64,000 bases of DNA from Hoeflea_A sp039025395 (lineage in GTDB: Bacteria; Pseudomonadota; Alphaproteobacteria; Rhizobiales; Rhizobiaceae), in NCBI GenBank assembly GCA_039025395.1, contig JBCCOK010000015.1:1-64000 (forward strand), read 5' to 3'. A program made the translations under genes and the position numbers. The first letter of the stretch is position 1, and the number at the start of each line of letters is the position of its first letter. This document shows positions 1-8,855 of the stretch, piece by piece. A model generated the notes under the pieces. It worked only from the letters and a program-made list of their open reading frames with translations. It had not been told where the DNA came from and made no database searches.

Positions 1-40
1 CGGTCAAATGATTCAGTCTAAGCCTGAATTGCTCTAAGCA

Positions 41-68
41 AAGAAAAAGGCGGGTCCAAGCCCGCCTT
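41..68 (-). terminator. Rho-independent terminator of the first OMP gene
   Basis: A perfect 8-bp stem (47-54 with 61-68) closes a 6-base loop. On the minus strand it is followed by a T-rich run (complement of 41-48). It lies 24 bases past the stop of the leftward outer-membrane gene, so it fits as that gene's terminator. Confidence 0.8.
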
Positions 69-91
69 CCCCCAATCCGTGCTGTTTCCGC

Positions 92-946
92 CTACCAGAG
101 TGAGTAGCGCAGCGATGCAATAATTTGGTGGGTGTCGAAACCGTCATCCGTTCCCTGAACGCCGGACGCGCCATCGGCGAGCGAAGCCGCGTCGAAGAGA
201 TACATGTCGCCACCGTCAACATTGGTGTATTTGTATCCGACATCGATCTTCAGGTTGCGGGTGAATTCGTAGGCAACACCTGCCATCAGTGCGTATGTAA
301 AGCGCCAATCCTTTTCGCCCTGATGGACGACGACCTGGCTGGCGAAGGGTGGTCCGACACAGGCTCCGAGGTCGCATGTTTCCGTGTCAATGTAGTTATC
401 ATAGTCGACGAGCGTGTATCCCGCGCCGGCGCCCACATAGGGTGTAAATCCGGCATAGGTTCCAAGATCAATGTAACCGTTTGCCATCACGCCGTAGGCA
501 GTGAAATCGGCACCGCCGTCCGTGGAGCAGCCTTCGCCGAGCAGCCCGGTTGAGGTACAGGGAACCGTCGTTGAGAAGCTCTCACCGTCGAAACGACCGG
601 TCATGTAGGTCAGCAGCGCTTCGCCGCGAAGCCAATTGTTGAACTGATAACCGGCACCCAGACCCCAGGTCACATCCGAATCGAACGACGAACTCGAATA
701 GGGGACGGCAGTCGTGCCGGGTGGCGCTATGAAATCCCAGGCCAGGAACGAGCTTGCCGAACCGCTGGTGTCGAAATTGTATCCCACGTCGCCGCGCAGA
801 TACCAGCCGCTGCCGATCTCAACCGGTTGGGTCTTTGGCAGCGATGGGCCGTAGATGATGTTATCCAGGTCCGCCGAATATGCAGCACCCGAACCGCCCA
901 GTAGCAGTGCTGCGATCAAAGAGCGGGATATGACAGTCTTGATCAT
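92..946 (-). CDS. Outer membrane beta-barrel protein (Omp25/Omp31-like)
   Basis: 284 residues. A Sec signal peptide occupies about residues 1-24 and ends in AYSA. The rest alternates aromatic and glycine residues in the manner of a small 8-stranded beta-barrel, with strands such as GWYLRGDVGYNF and IIASLRYSLW. The protein ends in an aromatic residue, as BAM substrates do. The family (outer membrane beta-barrel domain, rhizobial and Brucella Omp25/Omp31 relatives) sits in the outer membrane and is abundant; a specific ligand cannot be inferred. Two cysteine pairs lie in predicted outer loops. It is a diverged paralogue of the next gene (shared DWRF...AG.AY.F block). A CtrA-like box lies about 80 bases upstream and a terminator directly downstream, so it is probably monocistronic. 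Confidence 0.85.
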   Translation of the reverse strand: MIKTVISRSLIAALLLGGSGAAYSADLDNIIYGPSLPKTQPVEIGSGWYLRGDVGYNFDTSGSASSFLAWDFIAPPGTTAVPYSSSSFDSDVTWGLGAGYQFNNWLRGEALLTYMTGRFDGESFSTTVPCTSTGLLGEGCSTDGGADFTAYGVMANGYIDLGTYAGFTPYVGAGAGYTLVDYDNYIDTETCDLGACVGPPFASQVVVHQGEKDWRFTYALMAGVAYEFTRNLKIDVGYKYTNVDGGDMYLFDAASLADGASGVQGTDDGFDTHQIIASLRYSLW

Positions 947-1025
947 TCAACCAGTTCCTTTGCCTGGCTCGGAGTGCAAACAGTCACTCCAAGCAAAGTC
1001 GATGTGCCCAATATCGGACAAACTG

Positions 1026-1041
1026 GTTAAGTACCGGTTAA
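1026..1041 (-). promoter_or_regulatory. CtrA-like box upstream of the first OMP gene
   Basis: Read on the minus strand the site is TTAA-N7-TTAAC, an exact match to the full CtrA consensus of alphaproteobacteria. It lies 81-95 bases upstream of the start codon at 946. Binding is inferred from the motif alone. Confidence 0.5.
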
Positions 1042-1112
1042 GCATCTTTGTTCAGCACGTTTGTTTACGACCCATTAGCGATAAACCCCTGCCAGCTTGC
1101 CGTGCCGCCAAA

Positions 1113-1138
1113 ACAAAACCGCCCGGCGAACCGGGCGG
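1113..1138 (-). terminator. Rho-independent terminator of the second OMP gene
   Basis: An 8-bp GC stem (1119-1126 with 1131-1138) closes a 4-base loop. On the minus strand it is followed by TTTTGTTTT. It sits 27 bases past the stop of the leftward gene ending at 1166. Confidence 0.8.
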
Positions 1139-1165
1139 CTTGTTCATCGTCAGATTGTCAGCCTA

Positions 1166-2023
1166 TCACTTGTAGACCACCGGTGCTGGCGGGATATGCA
1201 CCTCCGGCGTACAGTCGCGTCCCGGATAGTAGCGCAGACCCAGATTGACCGATTGGACTTCAAGGCCGTCATCATAGCCCGGGCCCGTCGAGGCGGCGTA
1301 TCCGAACATCGGTCCACCGTGGATGCGGCGGTACCGATAGGAAGCCTCACCGGCGAAATCGCAGCGGAAATAGTAGGCCGCGCCGGCCTCCACTTGCCAC
1401 GCAAAGCGCCAGTCGCTGTCGCCCTCATGGTAGATCTCTTCGCATATCGTCGGGTTGGCAACCTGACAGGCAACATTGCTCAAGGTGTCCCAGCTGCCAT
1501 AGGTTCCGCCGATACCGCCGCCGACGAAGGGCACAATGTGGCCCCATGCCGACTTATGCGACCAGAAATCCAGATCGACATAGACGCTGGCCATCAGCGT
1601 ATAGGCGTTCCACGTCGTGGTGTCTGTCGACGTACAATCGACCAGAGGGAAAACACCTCCGGCACCACATTGCCCGACTGTCGAACCAGTGAAATCGGTG
1701 TCAAACATGTAGTCGAACATCAGTTCAGTCCTCAAATAGGGATTGATCTGATAGCCGACGCCAACGCCCGCAAACCAGGAATCGTCAAGTTCGCCGGACA
1801 GATGGTTTGTTCCACCTGTAACCGCGTAGGTGGCACCACGGAAGTCGTTCCACAGATAGCCGATCTGACCCTTGAGGTAGAGGCCATCCCAATAATTCTT
1901 CGATCCGCGCATGTCCTTGTGGTAGACAGGGACCGGATCCGCAGGCGGAGGCACGAAGGTGTCAGCCGCAAATGCCGGGGCCGCCATGAGTGCCGTTGTG
2001 GCTGCCAGTACATAAATTCTCAT
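1166..2023 (-). CDS. Outer membrane beta-barrel protein, second paralogue
   Basis: 285 residues from the ATG at 2023. That start is chosen over in-frame codons further up because a GGAG lies 8 bases before it and the protein then opens with a clean signal peptide (MRIYVLAATTALMAAPAFAA). The mature part looks like an 8-stranded barrel. Unlike its neighbour it does not end at the last strand (VNLGLRYYPG) but carries about 17 more residues containing Cys and a PPAPVVYK end. Two loop cysteine pairs match those of the first paralogue in position. Outer-membrane location is inferred from the family; the function is structural or porin-like and not resolvable here. A degenerate CtrA-like site lies about 95 bases upstream. 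Confidence 0.8.
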   Translation of the reverse strand: MRIYVLAATTALMAAPAFAADTFVPPPADPVPVYHKDMRGSKNYWDGLYLKGQIGYLWNDFRGATYAVTGGTNHLSGELDDSWFAGVGVGYQINPYLRTELMFDYMFDTDFTGSTVGQCGAGGVFPLVDCTSTDTTTWNAYTLMASVYVDLDFWSHKSAWGHIVPFVGGGIGGTYGSWDTLSNVACQVANPTICEEIYHEGDSDWRFAWQVEAGAAYYFRCDFAGEASYRYRRIHGGPMFGYAASTGPGYDDGLEVQSVNLGLRYYPGRDCTPEVHIPPAPVVYK

Positions 2024-2326
2024 TTTCATCACTCCAGGCTCACCAATCTGAACGGGACCCCGTGCCCGCGCCATGGCTGCTAAGTTACGCACATGGTGAA
2101 TATTGGAGTAAAAAGGTTAAGAGCCTGTTATCTATGTCCATTTACTGCAGACATGAATTTTTTACTTTAATTTCAGGCATTAACGACAGGAACGACGCCG
2201 CTCGCCGCTGCTTCTGCCACGCCTTTGCCGCAATGTTAAACGATCTCAATCGGCCTTGGCATCGAGCGTTGACGCGATTTGAAAACGATGTGGTTTTTTT
2301 GCGAGTGCAGATGCTGTACGCGACCG
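2024..2326. other. Gap of 303 bases: OMP promoter region, glmM 3' side
   Basis: No convincing gene. It holds the upstream region of the leftward OMP gene and the downstream side of glmM. At 2117-2131 the minus strand reads ATAA-N7-TTAA followed by C, one base off the CtrA consensus. I see no clear terminator for glmM. Confidence 0.5.
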
Positions 2327-3679
2327 TCAGGCCGCGCTGCGCACGCCGGAAATGACCTCGACAAGGCTGTCGACAATCCGCTCCACTTGCGAACGGTCAT
2401 CGCCTTCGGCCATCACGCGGATCAACGGCTCTGTCCCGGACGGACGGATAACGAGACGCCCGGCCGATCCAAGCTCGCGCGTTGCCTGCTTGATGGCATC
2501 CTTGACGTGTTTGTCTTCCAGAGGCTTGCCGCCGGAGACGCGCACATTCTTGAGCAATTGCGGAACCGGCTCGAAACGCCGGCAGACGTCGCTGACCGGC
2601 CTGTCCATCCGCTTGACGCATGCCAGCACCTGCAATGCCGCAACCAGCCCGTCGCCGGTCGTGGCAAAGTCGGTCATCACGATGTGGCCCGACTGTTCAC
2701 CGCCGAGGTTAAAGCCATTCTCGCGCATATGTTCGACAACATACCGGTCGCCGACCTTCGTCCGTGCCAGTGTCATTTTCCGCTCGGACAGGAACCGCTC
2801 GAGTCCGAGATTGGACATCACGGTCGCGACAATCCCGCCTCCCGCAAGCCGCCCGTCGCCGGCCCAGGATTCGGCGATCACAGCCATCAGTTGATCGCCA
2901 TCGACAACCGCGCCCTTCTCATCAACGATCAGCACCCGATCGGCATCGCCGTCGAGCGCGATACCGATATCGGCGCGCACTTCGTGCACTTTCTTCGACA
3001 AGGTCACCGGATTGGTTGAGCCGCAGTCGAGATTGATGTTGTGACCGTTCGGTTCGTTGCCGGTGGTCACGACCTCTGCGCCCAACTCCCAAAGGGCAGC
3101 GGGCGCAACCTTGTAGGCGGCACCGTTTGCACAATCGATGGCAACGCGAAGACCATTGAGCGACGCATCGCGCGGCATGGTTCTCTTGGCGTATTCAACA
3201 TAGCGGTCGTGAACGCCGTCGATGCGCTTGGCCCGGCCAATACTGCGCGAAGGCGCCAGAAGGTCCGAGACGTCGGCATCGATCAACCGCTCGATACGCA
3301 TTTCCAGTTCGTCGGACAATTTGTAGCCGTCGGGGCCGAACAGCTTGATACCATTGTCTTCGAACGGATTGTGCGATGCCGAAATCATCACGCCGATATC
3401 GGACCGCAGGGACCGGGTCAGCATGGCAACGGCTGGTGTCGGAATGGGCCCGAGAAGAAACACGTCCATGCCTGCTGCTGTGAATCCCGCAACCAGTGCA
3501 TTTTCAAGCATATAGCCGGAAAGCCGCGTATCCTTGCCGATCACCACACGATGTCTGTGCTCGCCACGCCGGAATACCTTGCCTGCCGCAAGGCCCACCC
3601 GCATGGCGATGTCGGGAGTCATCGGAAAACTGTTGGATTCTCCGCGGATTCCATCGGTTCCAAAATACCGGTTTGCCAT
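2327..3679 (-). CDS. glmM: Phosphoglucosamine mutase
   Basis: 450 residues, the normal family length. It interconverts glucosamine-6-phosphate and glucosamine-1-phosphate in the cytosol, the step before GlmU makes UDP-GlcNAc for peptidoglycan and LPS. The catalytic phosphoserine loop ISASHNP puts the active serine at residue 102. The Mg-binding loop DGDADR is at 243-248, and the phosphate-binding RPSGTEPLIRV lies near the C-terminus. All four alpha-D-phosphohexomutase domains are present. It follows ftsH on the same strand with 138 bases between, as in other rhizobia, so it is the last gene of the Tol-tilS-ftsH-glmM block. A separate promoter in the gap is possible because a terminator hairpin follows ftsH. 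Confidence 0.97.
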   Translation of the reverse strand: MANRYFGTDGIRGESNSFPMTPDIAMRVGLAAGKVFRRGEHRHRVVIGKDTRLSGYMLENALVAGFTAAGMDVFLLGPIPTPAVAMLTRSLRSDIGVMISASHNPFEDNGIKLFGPDGYKLSDELEMRIERLIDADVSDLLAPSRSIGRAKRIDGVHDRYVEYAKRTMPRDASLNGLRVAIDCANGAAYKVAPAALWELGAEVVTTGNEPNGHNINLDCGSTNPVTLSKKVHEVRADIGIALDGDADRVLIVDEKGAVVDGDQLMAVIAESWAGDGRLAGGGIVATVMSNLGLERFLSERKMTLARTKVGDRYVVEHMRENGFNLGGEQSGHIVMTDFATTGDGLVAALQVLACVKRMDRPVSDVCRRFEPVPQLLKNVRVSGGKPLEDKHVKDAIKQATRELGSAGRLVIRPSGTEPLIRVMAEGDDRSQVERIVDSLVEVISGVRSAA

Positions 3680-3766
3680 ACAACCCTCGATACCGCTGCC
3701 GATCGGCTGACCCTTAACATCTTTTTTCGCGGCTGTGGATCAGGAATCGTTACACTGTGTACAACG

Positions 3767-3791
3767 CAAAATGGCCGCGCAAGGCGGCCAT
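3767..3791 (-). terminator. Hairpin terminator after ftsH
   Basis: An 8-bp stem (3771-3778 with 3784-3791) closes a 5-base loop. On the minus strand it is followed by only four T residues, so termination may be partial and allow read-through into glmM. Confidence 0.55.
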
Positions 3792-3817
3792 GTTCGCACT
3801 ATTATGTTGATGGTCCG

Positions 3818-5758
3818 TTACTGTGGCTGCGGCTCCAGACCGGCATCATCCGGATTGTCGGGTTCTTCCTTGCCGTCCTGGCTCTTTGCGCCGGCTTTCG
3901 GTACGGCCGAACCTCTTGACGGCGGCGTGTCGTCGCCCATGTCGCGCGACGGCTTTTCACCACGCAACAGTGCCGCGATTTCATCGCCCGACAGGGTCTC
4001 GTACTCGAGCAAGCCCTCGGCGAGCGTTTTGAAATCGTCGTTCTTTTCCGTCAGTATCCGGCGCGCGGTCGCATAGGCATCGTCTATCAAGCGATGAATC
4101 TCGCTGTCGATCTTCTGTGCCGTCGACTCTGAGACGTTCTTCTGCTGCGCAACGGAGTGACCGAGGAATACTTCCTGCTGGTTTTCGCCATAGGCAACCT
4201 GTCCGAGCTCATCTGAGAAGCCCCATTGCGTCACCATCGCGCGTGCGAGCTTGGTTGCCTGTTCGATGTCGGACGAAGCCCCGGACGTGATGTTTTCCTT
4301 GCCAAAGGTCAGTTCCTCAGCGACACGGCCACCCATCATGATTGCGAGGCGCGAAATCATATATTTGTAGCTCATGGAATAGCGGTCGCCTTCGGGCAAC
4401 TGCATCACCATGCCAAGTGCCCGACCACGCGGAATGATGGTCGCCTTATGCACCGGATCCGACGATTCGACATTTAGCGCAACGATGGCATGCCCGGACT
4501 CGTGATAGGCGGTGAGCTTCTTTTCTTCCTGCGTCATCGCGCTGGAACGACGCTCCGCACCCATCATCACCTTGTCCTTGGCATCCTCGAATTCGAGCAT
4601 GGTGACGAGACGCTTGTTGCGCCGCGCCGCCATCAGCGCCGCCTCGTTGACAAGGTTCATGAGGTCGGCGCCGGAAAATCCGGGGGTGCCGCGGGCAATC
4701 ACTTTCAGATCCACATTCGGCGCCAGCGGTACGTTGCGAACATGCACTTTCAGGATCCGTTCGCGGCCGATAATGTCCGGATTGGGTACGACCACCTGGC
4801 GGTCGAAGCGGCCTGGCCTCAACAGCGCCGGGTCAAGCACATCCGGCCGGTTGGTCGCGGCGATCAGGATGATGCCTTCATTGGCCTCGAACCCGTCCAT
4901 CTCGACGAGCAACTGGTTCAGCGTCTGTTCACGCTCGTCATTGCCACCGCCAAGACCGGCGCCACGGTGACGGCCGACAGCGTCGATTTCATCGATAAAG
5001 ATGATACACGGGGCGTTTTTCTTTGCCTGTTCAAACATGTCGCGTACGCGGCTGGCGCCAACGCCGACGAACATTTCGACAAAGTCCGAACCGGAAATCG
5101 TGAAGAATGGTACAGCCGCTTCACCGGCGACGGAACGCGCCAGAAGTGTCTTACCGGTTCCGGGAGGCCCGACCAGCAACACGCCGCGCGGAATACGCCC
5201 GCCCAGGCGCTGGAACTTTTGCGGATCGCGCAGGAACTCGACGATTTCCTCCAGATCTTCTTTTGCCTCATCGACACCGGCGACGTCGTCAAACGTCACG
5301 CGTCCATGCGATTCAGTCAGAAGTTTCGCCTTTGACTTGCCGAAGCCCATGGCACCGCGCGAGCCGCCCTGCATCTGGCGCATGAAAAATATCCATACGC
5401 CCAGGATAAGCAGAATGGGCAACCACGAAATCAGATAGCCGAAAAACGTGTTCGAGCTGTCAACTTCAGGTTTTGCGGTGATACCGACGCCACGGTCTTC
5501 AAGTCTTTGGACAAGACCGGAGTCGCCGGGTGAATAGGTCTGGAAAGAGCGGTTGCCTTCGCTGTACTTGCCTTGGATCGTATCGCCCACGATCGTGACT
5601 TCGCGAATACGACCGTTATCCACGTCCTCGAGGAACTGCGAATAGCTAATCGTGCTGGTCGACGTGCGCTCGTTCGGGTTCTGGAACATGTTGAACAGCG
5701 CGATCAGAAGCAGCGCTATAATCGCCCAGAGGGCAAAGTTTCTAAAATTTGGGTTCAT
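3818..5758 (-). CDS. ftsH: ATP-dependent zinc metalloprotease FtsH
   Basis: 646 residues. A membrane-anchored AAA+ protease that degrades misfolded membrane proteins and short-lived regulators such as LpxC and RpoH in other Proteobacteria. Two transmembrane segments (about 8-24 and 108-126) flank a periplasmic domain. The AAA module has Walker A GPPGTGKT at 197-204, Walker B IIFIDEID near 252-259 and the second region of homology near 300-325. The zinc site HESGH is at 419-423. The C-terminal 50 residues are charged and Pro/Gly-rich, as is usual. It lies between tilS and glmM; a small hairpin sits in its 5' leader. Confidence 0.98.
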   Translation of the reverse strand: MNPNFRNFALWAIIALLLIALFNMFQNPNERTSTSTISYSQFLEDVDNGRIREVTIVGDTIQGKYSEGNRSFQTYSPGDSGLVQRLEDRGVGITAKPEVDSSNTFFGYLISWLPILLILGVWIFFMRQMQGGSRGAMGFGKSKAKLLTESHGRVTFDDVAGVDEAKEDLEEIVEFLRDPQKFQRLGGRIPRGVLLVGPPGTGKTLLARSVAGEAAVPFFTISGSDFVEMFVGVGASRVRDMFEQAKKNAPCIIFIDEIDAVGRHRGAGLGGGNDEREQTLNQLLVEMDGFEANEGIILIAATNRPDVLDPALLRPGRFDRQVVVPNPDIIGRERILKVHVRNVPLAPNVDLKVIARGTPGFSGADLMNLVNEAALMAARRNKRLVTMLEFEDAKDKVMMGAERRSSAMTQEEKKLTAYHESGHAIVALNVESSDPVHKATIIPRGRALGMVMQLPEGDRYSMSYKYMISRLAIMMGGRVAEELTFGKENITSGASSDIEQATKLARAMVTQWGFSDELGQVAYGENQQEVFLGHSVAQQKNVSESTAQKIDSEIHRLIDDAYATARRILTEKNDDFKTLAEGLLEYETLSGDEIAALLRGEKPSRDMGDDTPPSRGSAVPKAGAKSQDGKEEPDNPDDAGLEPQPQ

Positions 5759-5777
5759 TCCTCACCCCGAAACGTCC

Positions 5778-5797
5778 AAAAGCCGCCTTTTCGGCGG
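5778..5797 (-). terminator. Hairpin between tilS and ftsH
   Basis: CCGCC (5783-5787) pairs with GGCGG (5793-5797). On the minus strand it is followed by CTTTT. It could end tilS transcripts, but it lies only about 20 bases before the ftsH start codon, so it may instead be a leader structure. Confidence 0.4.
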
Positions 5798-5895
5798 TTA
5801 AACACAGTTGGATTTAACATAGGACCCGCAAGCTCGGTTGCCAAGCCCAGCGGGACTTTAGATGCGGCGACTCTGCGGCATTTTACAGATCAAAC

Positions 5896-7242
5896 TTAAC
5901 CGCTGGACCGTGTTGGCGGCTCTGGATATGGCAGCAATCCGAACAAAGACGCGCATTCATTCGCAACCTTGCGTTCAAAATCCGGCAAAAACAGGTCGAA
6001 ATGTGTGAAATAACGCGCGCTTTTCAAACCGCTCGCCCGCATAACCGGTTGCCTTTCGATCTTATCGTCGCCGTCAGCCGCGACAAAAAGCGCAGGCTGC
6101 GACCGCGCGGCTCTTTTGATCGCACCGCGCGGCACATGTTGAGGCAGCGGCTCGCCCGGAAAGTGATCCTGATCGCCCAATGGTCCAATTCTGACAGAGC
6201 GGCGCTTGTAGCCATTGACGAACCGGTAGCGCCCGTCCCAAACAGCGTCCTGCCCTGCTGCAATATCCATAACCGGCACCGCCCGGCGTTCGCGATAGAT
6301 AAAGATGCTTTGCGCCCGGCGATCAAGAACCGATCGGCTCAGATTGATCCTTGGCGGCCCGCTTCCGGAAACAAAGCGGGCAATGTGGTCCTGCGACCTT
6401 GAGCCTGGCAGAAAAGCGCGGCCCCCCATCAGTGCCGCAAGCAAGGCCACAGCCTGTTGAAGCACGTTAGAGAGGCTCTCGGGAACCTGCGGCAGTTCGG
6501 CCATCATATCGCCGTGAATAATCGCATGTTCGCGCAGAAACCGCGCAAGCCGATCGCTCTCCTCGCGCCGCGCTGCGGTCATGCGTTCCACCATGGACAG
6601 CGGCCCGATGTCGGCGCCCGGATCGCCGCCCTCAAGTCGGATGCGAACCCGCTCGAACCGACGGTCGCTGTTGCTTGGGTCGTCGGACCAGGCAATGCCG
6701 TCCCGCGTCAATATTTGCTGGAGGGTCGTGCGGCGCACATCGAGAAACGGCCTCAAGATCCAGCAGTCCCGCATGAACAGCACCGCGCCGGCCATCCCGG
6801 AAAGACCGCGCCCCATGCCGCGTTGCTGCCGCATGCGGATTGTTTCCAGCTGATCGTCTCTTGTGTGCGCCGTCAGGACAGCATTGCTATTCACTGAAAG
6901 AGCCGCCTCCCGCAACAGTTCATACCGGGCGAGGCGCGCCGCCTCCTGAAGCCCTGTTCCGGATTTTTTGCCCGTCCACCGTTTTATGATGTGACGGATG
7001 TTGCGGGTCCGGCAAAAGGCAGCGACCATTTGCGCTTCGGCGTCTGAAGCCGCTCTCAGACCATGATCGATGGTGATGGCGACCAGTTGCTGTTTTCCGC
7101 GGGCCTGCAGCCACTGATGCACGAGATACAAAAGCGCCGTTGAATCGCTGCCGCCCGAAACCGCAACGCAAAACGTCCCGGGCGCGCCCATTCGGCTCAG
7201 AAATGCGTCAACCGCCTGTCGAGGCTCAACATCCGCAAGCAT
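5896..7242 (-). CDS. tilS: tRNA(Ile)-lysidine synthase
   Basis: 448 residues. It attaches lysine to C34 of the CAU-anticodon tRNA-Ile2, changing both its amino-acid identity and its codon recognition from AUG to AUA; the enzyme is essential in most bacteria. The PP-loop ATP-binding motif SGGSDS is at residues 29-34. A TAHTRDDQLETI-type block, a variant of the usual AHHxDDQAET motif, follows near residue 125. The C-terminal half is weakly conserved, as is common for rhizobial TilS. It starts 40 bases after cpoB on the same strand, consistent with cotranscription with the Tol-Pal genes. Confidence 0.93.
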   Translation of the reverse strand: MLADVEPRQAVDAFLSRMGAPGTFCVAVSGGSDSTALLYLVHQWLQARGKQQLVAITIDHGLRAASDAEAQMVAAFCRTRNIRHIIKRWTGKKSGTGLQEAARLARYELLREAALSVNSNAVLTAHTRDDQLETIRMRQQRGMGRGLSGMAGAVLFMRDCWILRPFLDVRRTTLQQILTRDGIAWSDDPSNSDRRFERVRIRLEGGDPGADIGPLSMVERMTAARREESDRLARFLREHAIIHGDMMAELPQVPESLSNVLQQAVALLAALMGGRAFLPGSRSQDHIARFVSGSGPPRINLSRSVLDRRAQSIFIYRERRAVPVMDIAAGQDAVWDGRYRFVNGYKRRSVRIGPLGDQDHFPGEPLPQHVPRGAIKRAARSQPALFVAADGDDKIERQPVMRASGLKSARYFTHFDLFLPDFERKVANECASLFGLLPYPEPPTRSSG

Positions 7243-7282
7243 TCATGCAGGATAAGCGTGGATTGCGACCGGGTCGAGCCGA

Positions 7283-8176
7283 TCAGCAGCTCATCCGGCT
7301 TTGCTCGACGGCGACCCTACTTCGGACCGCATCGGAGGAGCCGGGATACCGGGTCAAAACTTCCCGGTACGTGGCACAGGCCGTGTCGCGATTGTCCAGC
7401 GCGGCAAGGGACATTCCGAGCTTGAGCAGCATTTCCGGTGCTTTTTCTGCGCTTGGATATTGCTTGTGCGCAGCGAGCAAGGTCTTGGCAGCCTCGTGGT
7501 AGGCGCCCTGAAGATACTGCGCCTCGCCAAGCCAGAAATAGGCATCAGGAACCCTTGCGTCGCCGGGATAGCGGGAAAGATAATCGTTGAACGCCTGCTC
7601 GGCTTGCGGATAGTCGCCGGACAGAACATAGCCATAGGCAGCATCATAAAGTTGGTCGGGCCCCGACGCGGGCAATGAAGCCGTTTGTGTCTGATCGGTT
7701 GCGGCACCGTCATCCCCGACCAATTCGCCGCTTTGATCGAAGGTGATCGTTCCAAGCGTTCCGGAGCGTGCCGGTTCGCCCTGCTGCTGACTTCCGGCCA
7801 TTGCATCGCCACCGTTGGCGTCCGGCTGCGGCGCGGCTTGCGTCCGGTTCGTACCGCCCTCAAGCTCTTGAAAGCGGAACTCGTTGTCCTCACGCATCTG
7901 CCGCATCTGTTCCTGCATCTGCAGCATCATGAAGTTCATTTCCTCAAGGCGCCCGTTGAGGACCCGAATGCGCTCTTCAAGCTGCCCCATCCGGTATGTG
8001 GTATCGTCGACCTGAGCCAGCAGGACTGGAGGCTTTGACTGGACCGCATATCCAGGGAGCGGAATTTGACCGGATAAACGGTCTTCCTCAGCGCCGCCCG
8101 AAGTTGCGGCAAGCGCAAGTGCCGGAAGGACTGATAGAACGGAAAGCACCGTCAGCAATCGTAAATGTGCAATCAT
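7283..8176 (-). CDS. cpoB: Tol-Pal system protein CpoB (YbgF)
   Basis: 297 residues from the ATG at 8176. That start is preferred over the longer frame because AGGAAGG lies 5 bases before it and a signal peptide begins there (MIAHLRLLTVLSVLSVLPALALA). A coiled coil rich in Glu, Gln, Met and Arg (roughly 50-105) is the YbgF trimerisation region. A linker follows, then three tetratricopeptide units (about 175-290, for example YPGDARVPDAYFWLGEAQY). CpoB is periplasmic and coordinates outer-membrane constriction with peptidoglycan synthesis at division. It follows pal by 57 bases in the standard order. Confidence 0.92.
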   Translation of the reverse strand: MIAHLRLLTVLSVLSVLPALALAATSGGAEEDRLSGQIPLPGYAVQSKPPVLLAQVDDTTYRMGQLEERIRVLNGRLEEMNFMMLQMQEQMRQMREDNEFRFQELEGGTNRTQAAPQPDANGGDAMAGSQQQGEPARSGTLGTITFDQSGELVGDDGAATDQTQTASLPASGPDQLYDAAYGYVLSGDYPQAEQAFNDYLSRYPGDARVPDAYFWLGEAQYLQGAYHEAAKTLLAAHKQYPSAEKAPEMLLKLGMSLAALDNRDTACATYREVLTRYPGSSDAVRSRVAVEQSRMSC

Positions 8177-8233
8177 CTCTTCCTTCCTCGCGGGTTGATG
8201 CGACAGATCGCCATCGAGCACGGTTATCCGCGA

Positions 8234-8740
8234 TCAGCTTCCCACACCGCTGACTAACGTGACCGCGCGGCGGTTCTGTGACCAGCATGAAATATCGTCG
8301 CAGACCGCTACCGGTCTTTCCTTGCCATAGGATATCGTCTGGATCCGATTGGCCGGGACGCCCTTCGATATGAGATAGTTCCGGGTCGCGGCCGCCCTGC
8401 GGGCACCGAGTGCCAGATTGTATTCGCGGGTGCCGCGCTCATCCGCATGCCCTTCGATTGTCACCGATTTGCCGGGATAGCGGGAAAGCCATTGTGCCTG
8501 CCTGTCGAGCGTCGTCGCAGAGGCTGGGCGAATGGCTGCCGAATCGGTGTCGAAGAAAATCCTGTCTCCGACATTCAGCGTCAGGTCCTGCTGCGATCCG
8601 GGCACCGCTCCGCCTGAGCCGAGTCCCAGTTCGCCAGGGCTGTTGGGCAGCGTCCGGTTTGACGAGCAGCCCGCAAGCGCCAACCCGACGGCCAGAAATA
8701 GCGCAACCGGGTTGCGCGCAACGCTCATCAGCAGATTCAT
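8234..8740 (-). CDS. pal: Peptidoglycan-associated lipoprotein Pal
   Basis: 168 residues. A lipoprotein signal with lipobox LAGC puts the acylated cysteine at residue 25. The C-terminal OmpA-like domain contains the diaminopimelate-binding region (VTIEGHADERGTREYNLALG and NRRAVTLV). Pal is anchored in the outer membrane, binds peptidoglycan and is mobilised by TolB and TolA at the septum. Its length and domain order are normal. It lies 115 bases after tolB on the same strand; that spacing could hold an additional promoter, though none is clear by eye. Confidence 0.96.
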   Translation of the reverse strand: MNLLMSVARNPVALFLAVGLALAGCSSNRTLPNSPGELGLGSGGAVPGSQQDLTLNVGDRIFFDTDSAAIRPASATTLDRQAQWLSRYPGKSVTIEGHADERGTREYNLALGARRAAATRNYLISKGVPANRIQTISYGKERPVAVCDDISCWSQNRRAVTLVSGVGS

Positions 8741-8855
8741 AGTCGTTCTCCTCGATTTGACGACCGGTCTTCGTCACATAACGCCGCAATGTTCCGAATG
8801 GTGCCGCCGATCCCCTTATACACAAAAATTTGGTGCCTGTACGGTTGTAACCGCC

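Noticed and set aside
1097..2083. 328-codon forward open frame opposite the second OMP gene
   Set aside because: It is antisense to a protein with a clear signal peptide and barrel strands, and has no recognisable domain or ribosome site.
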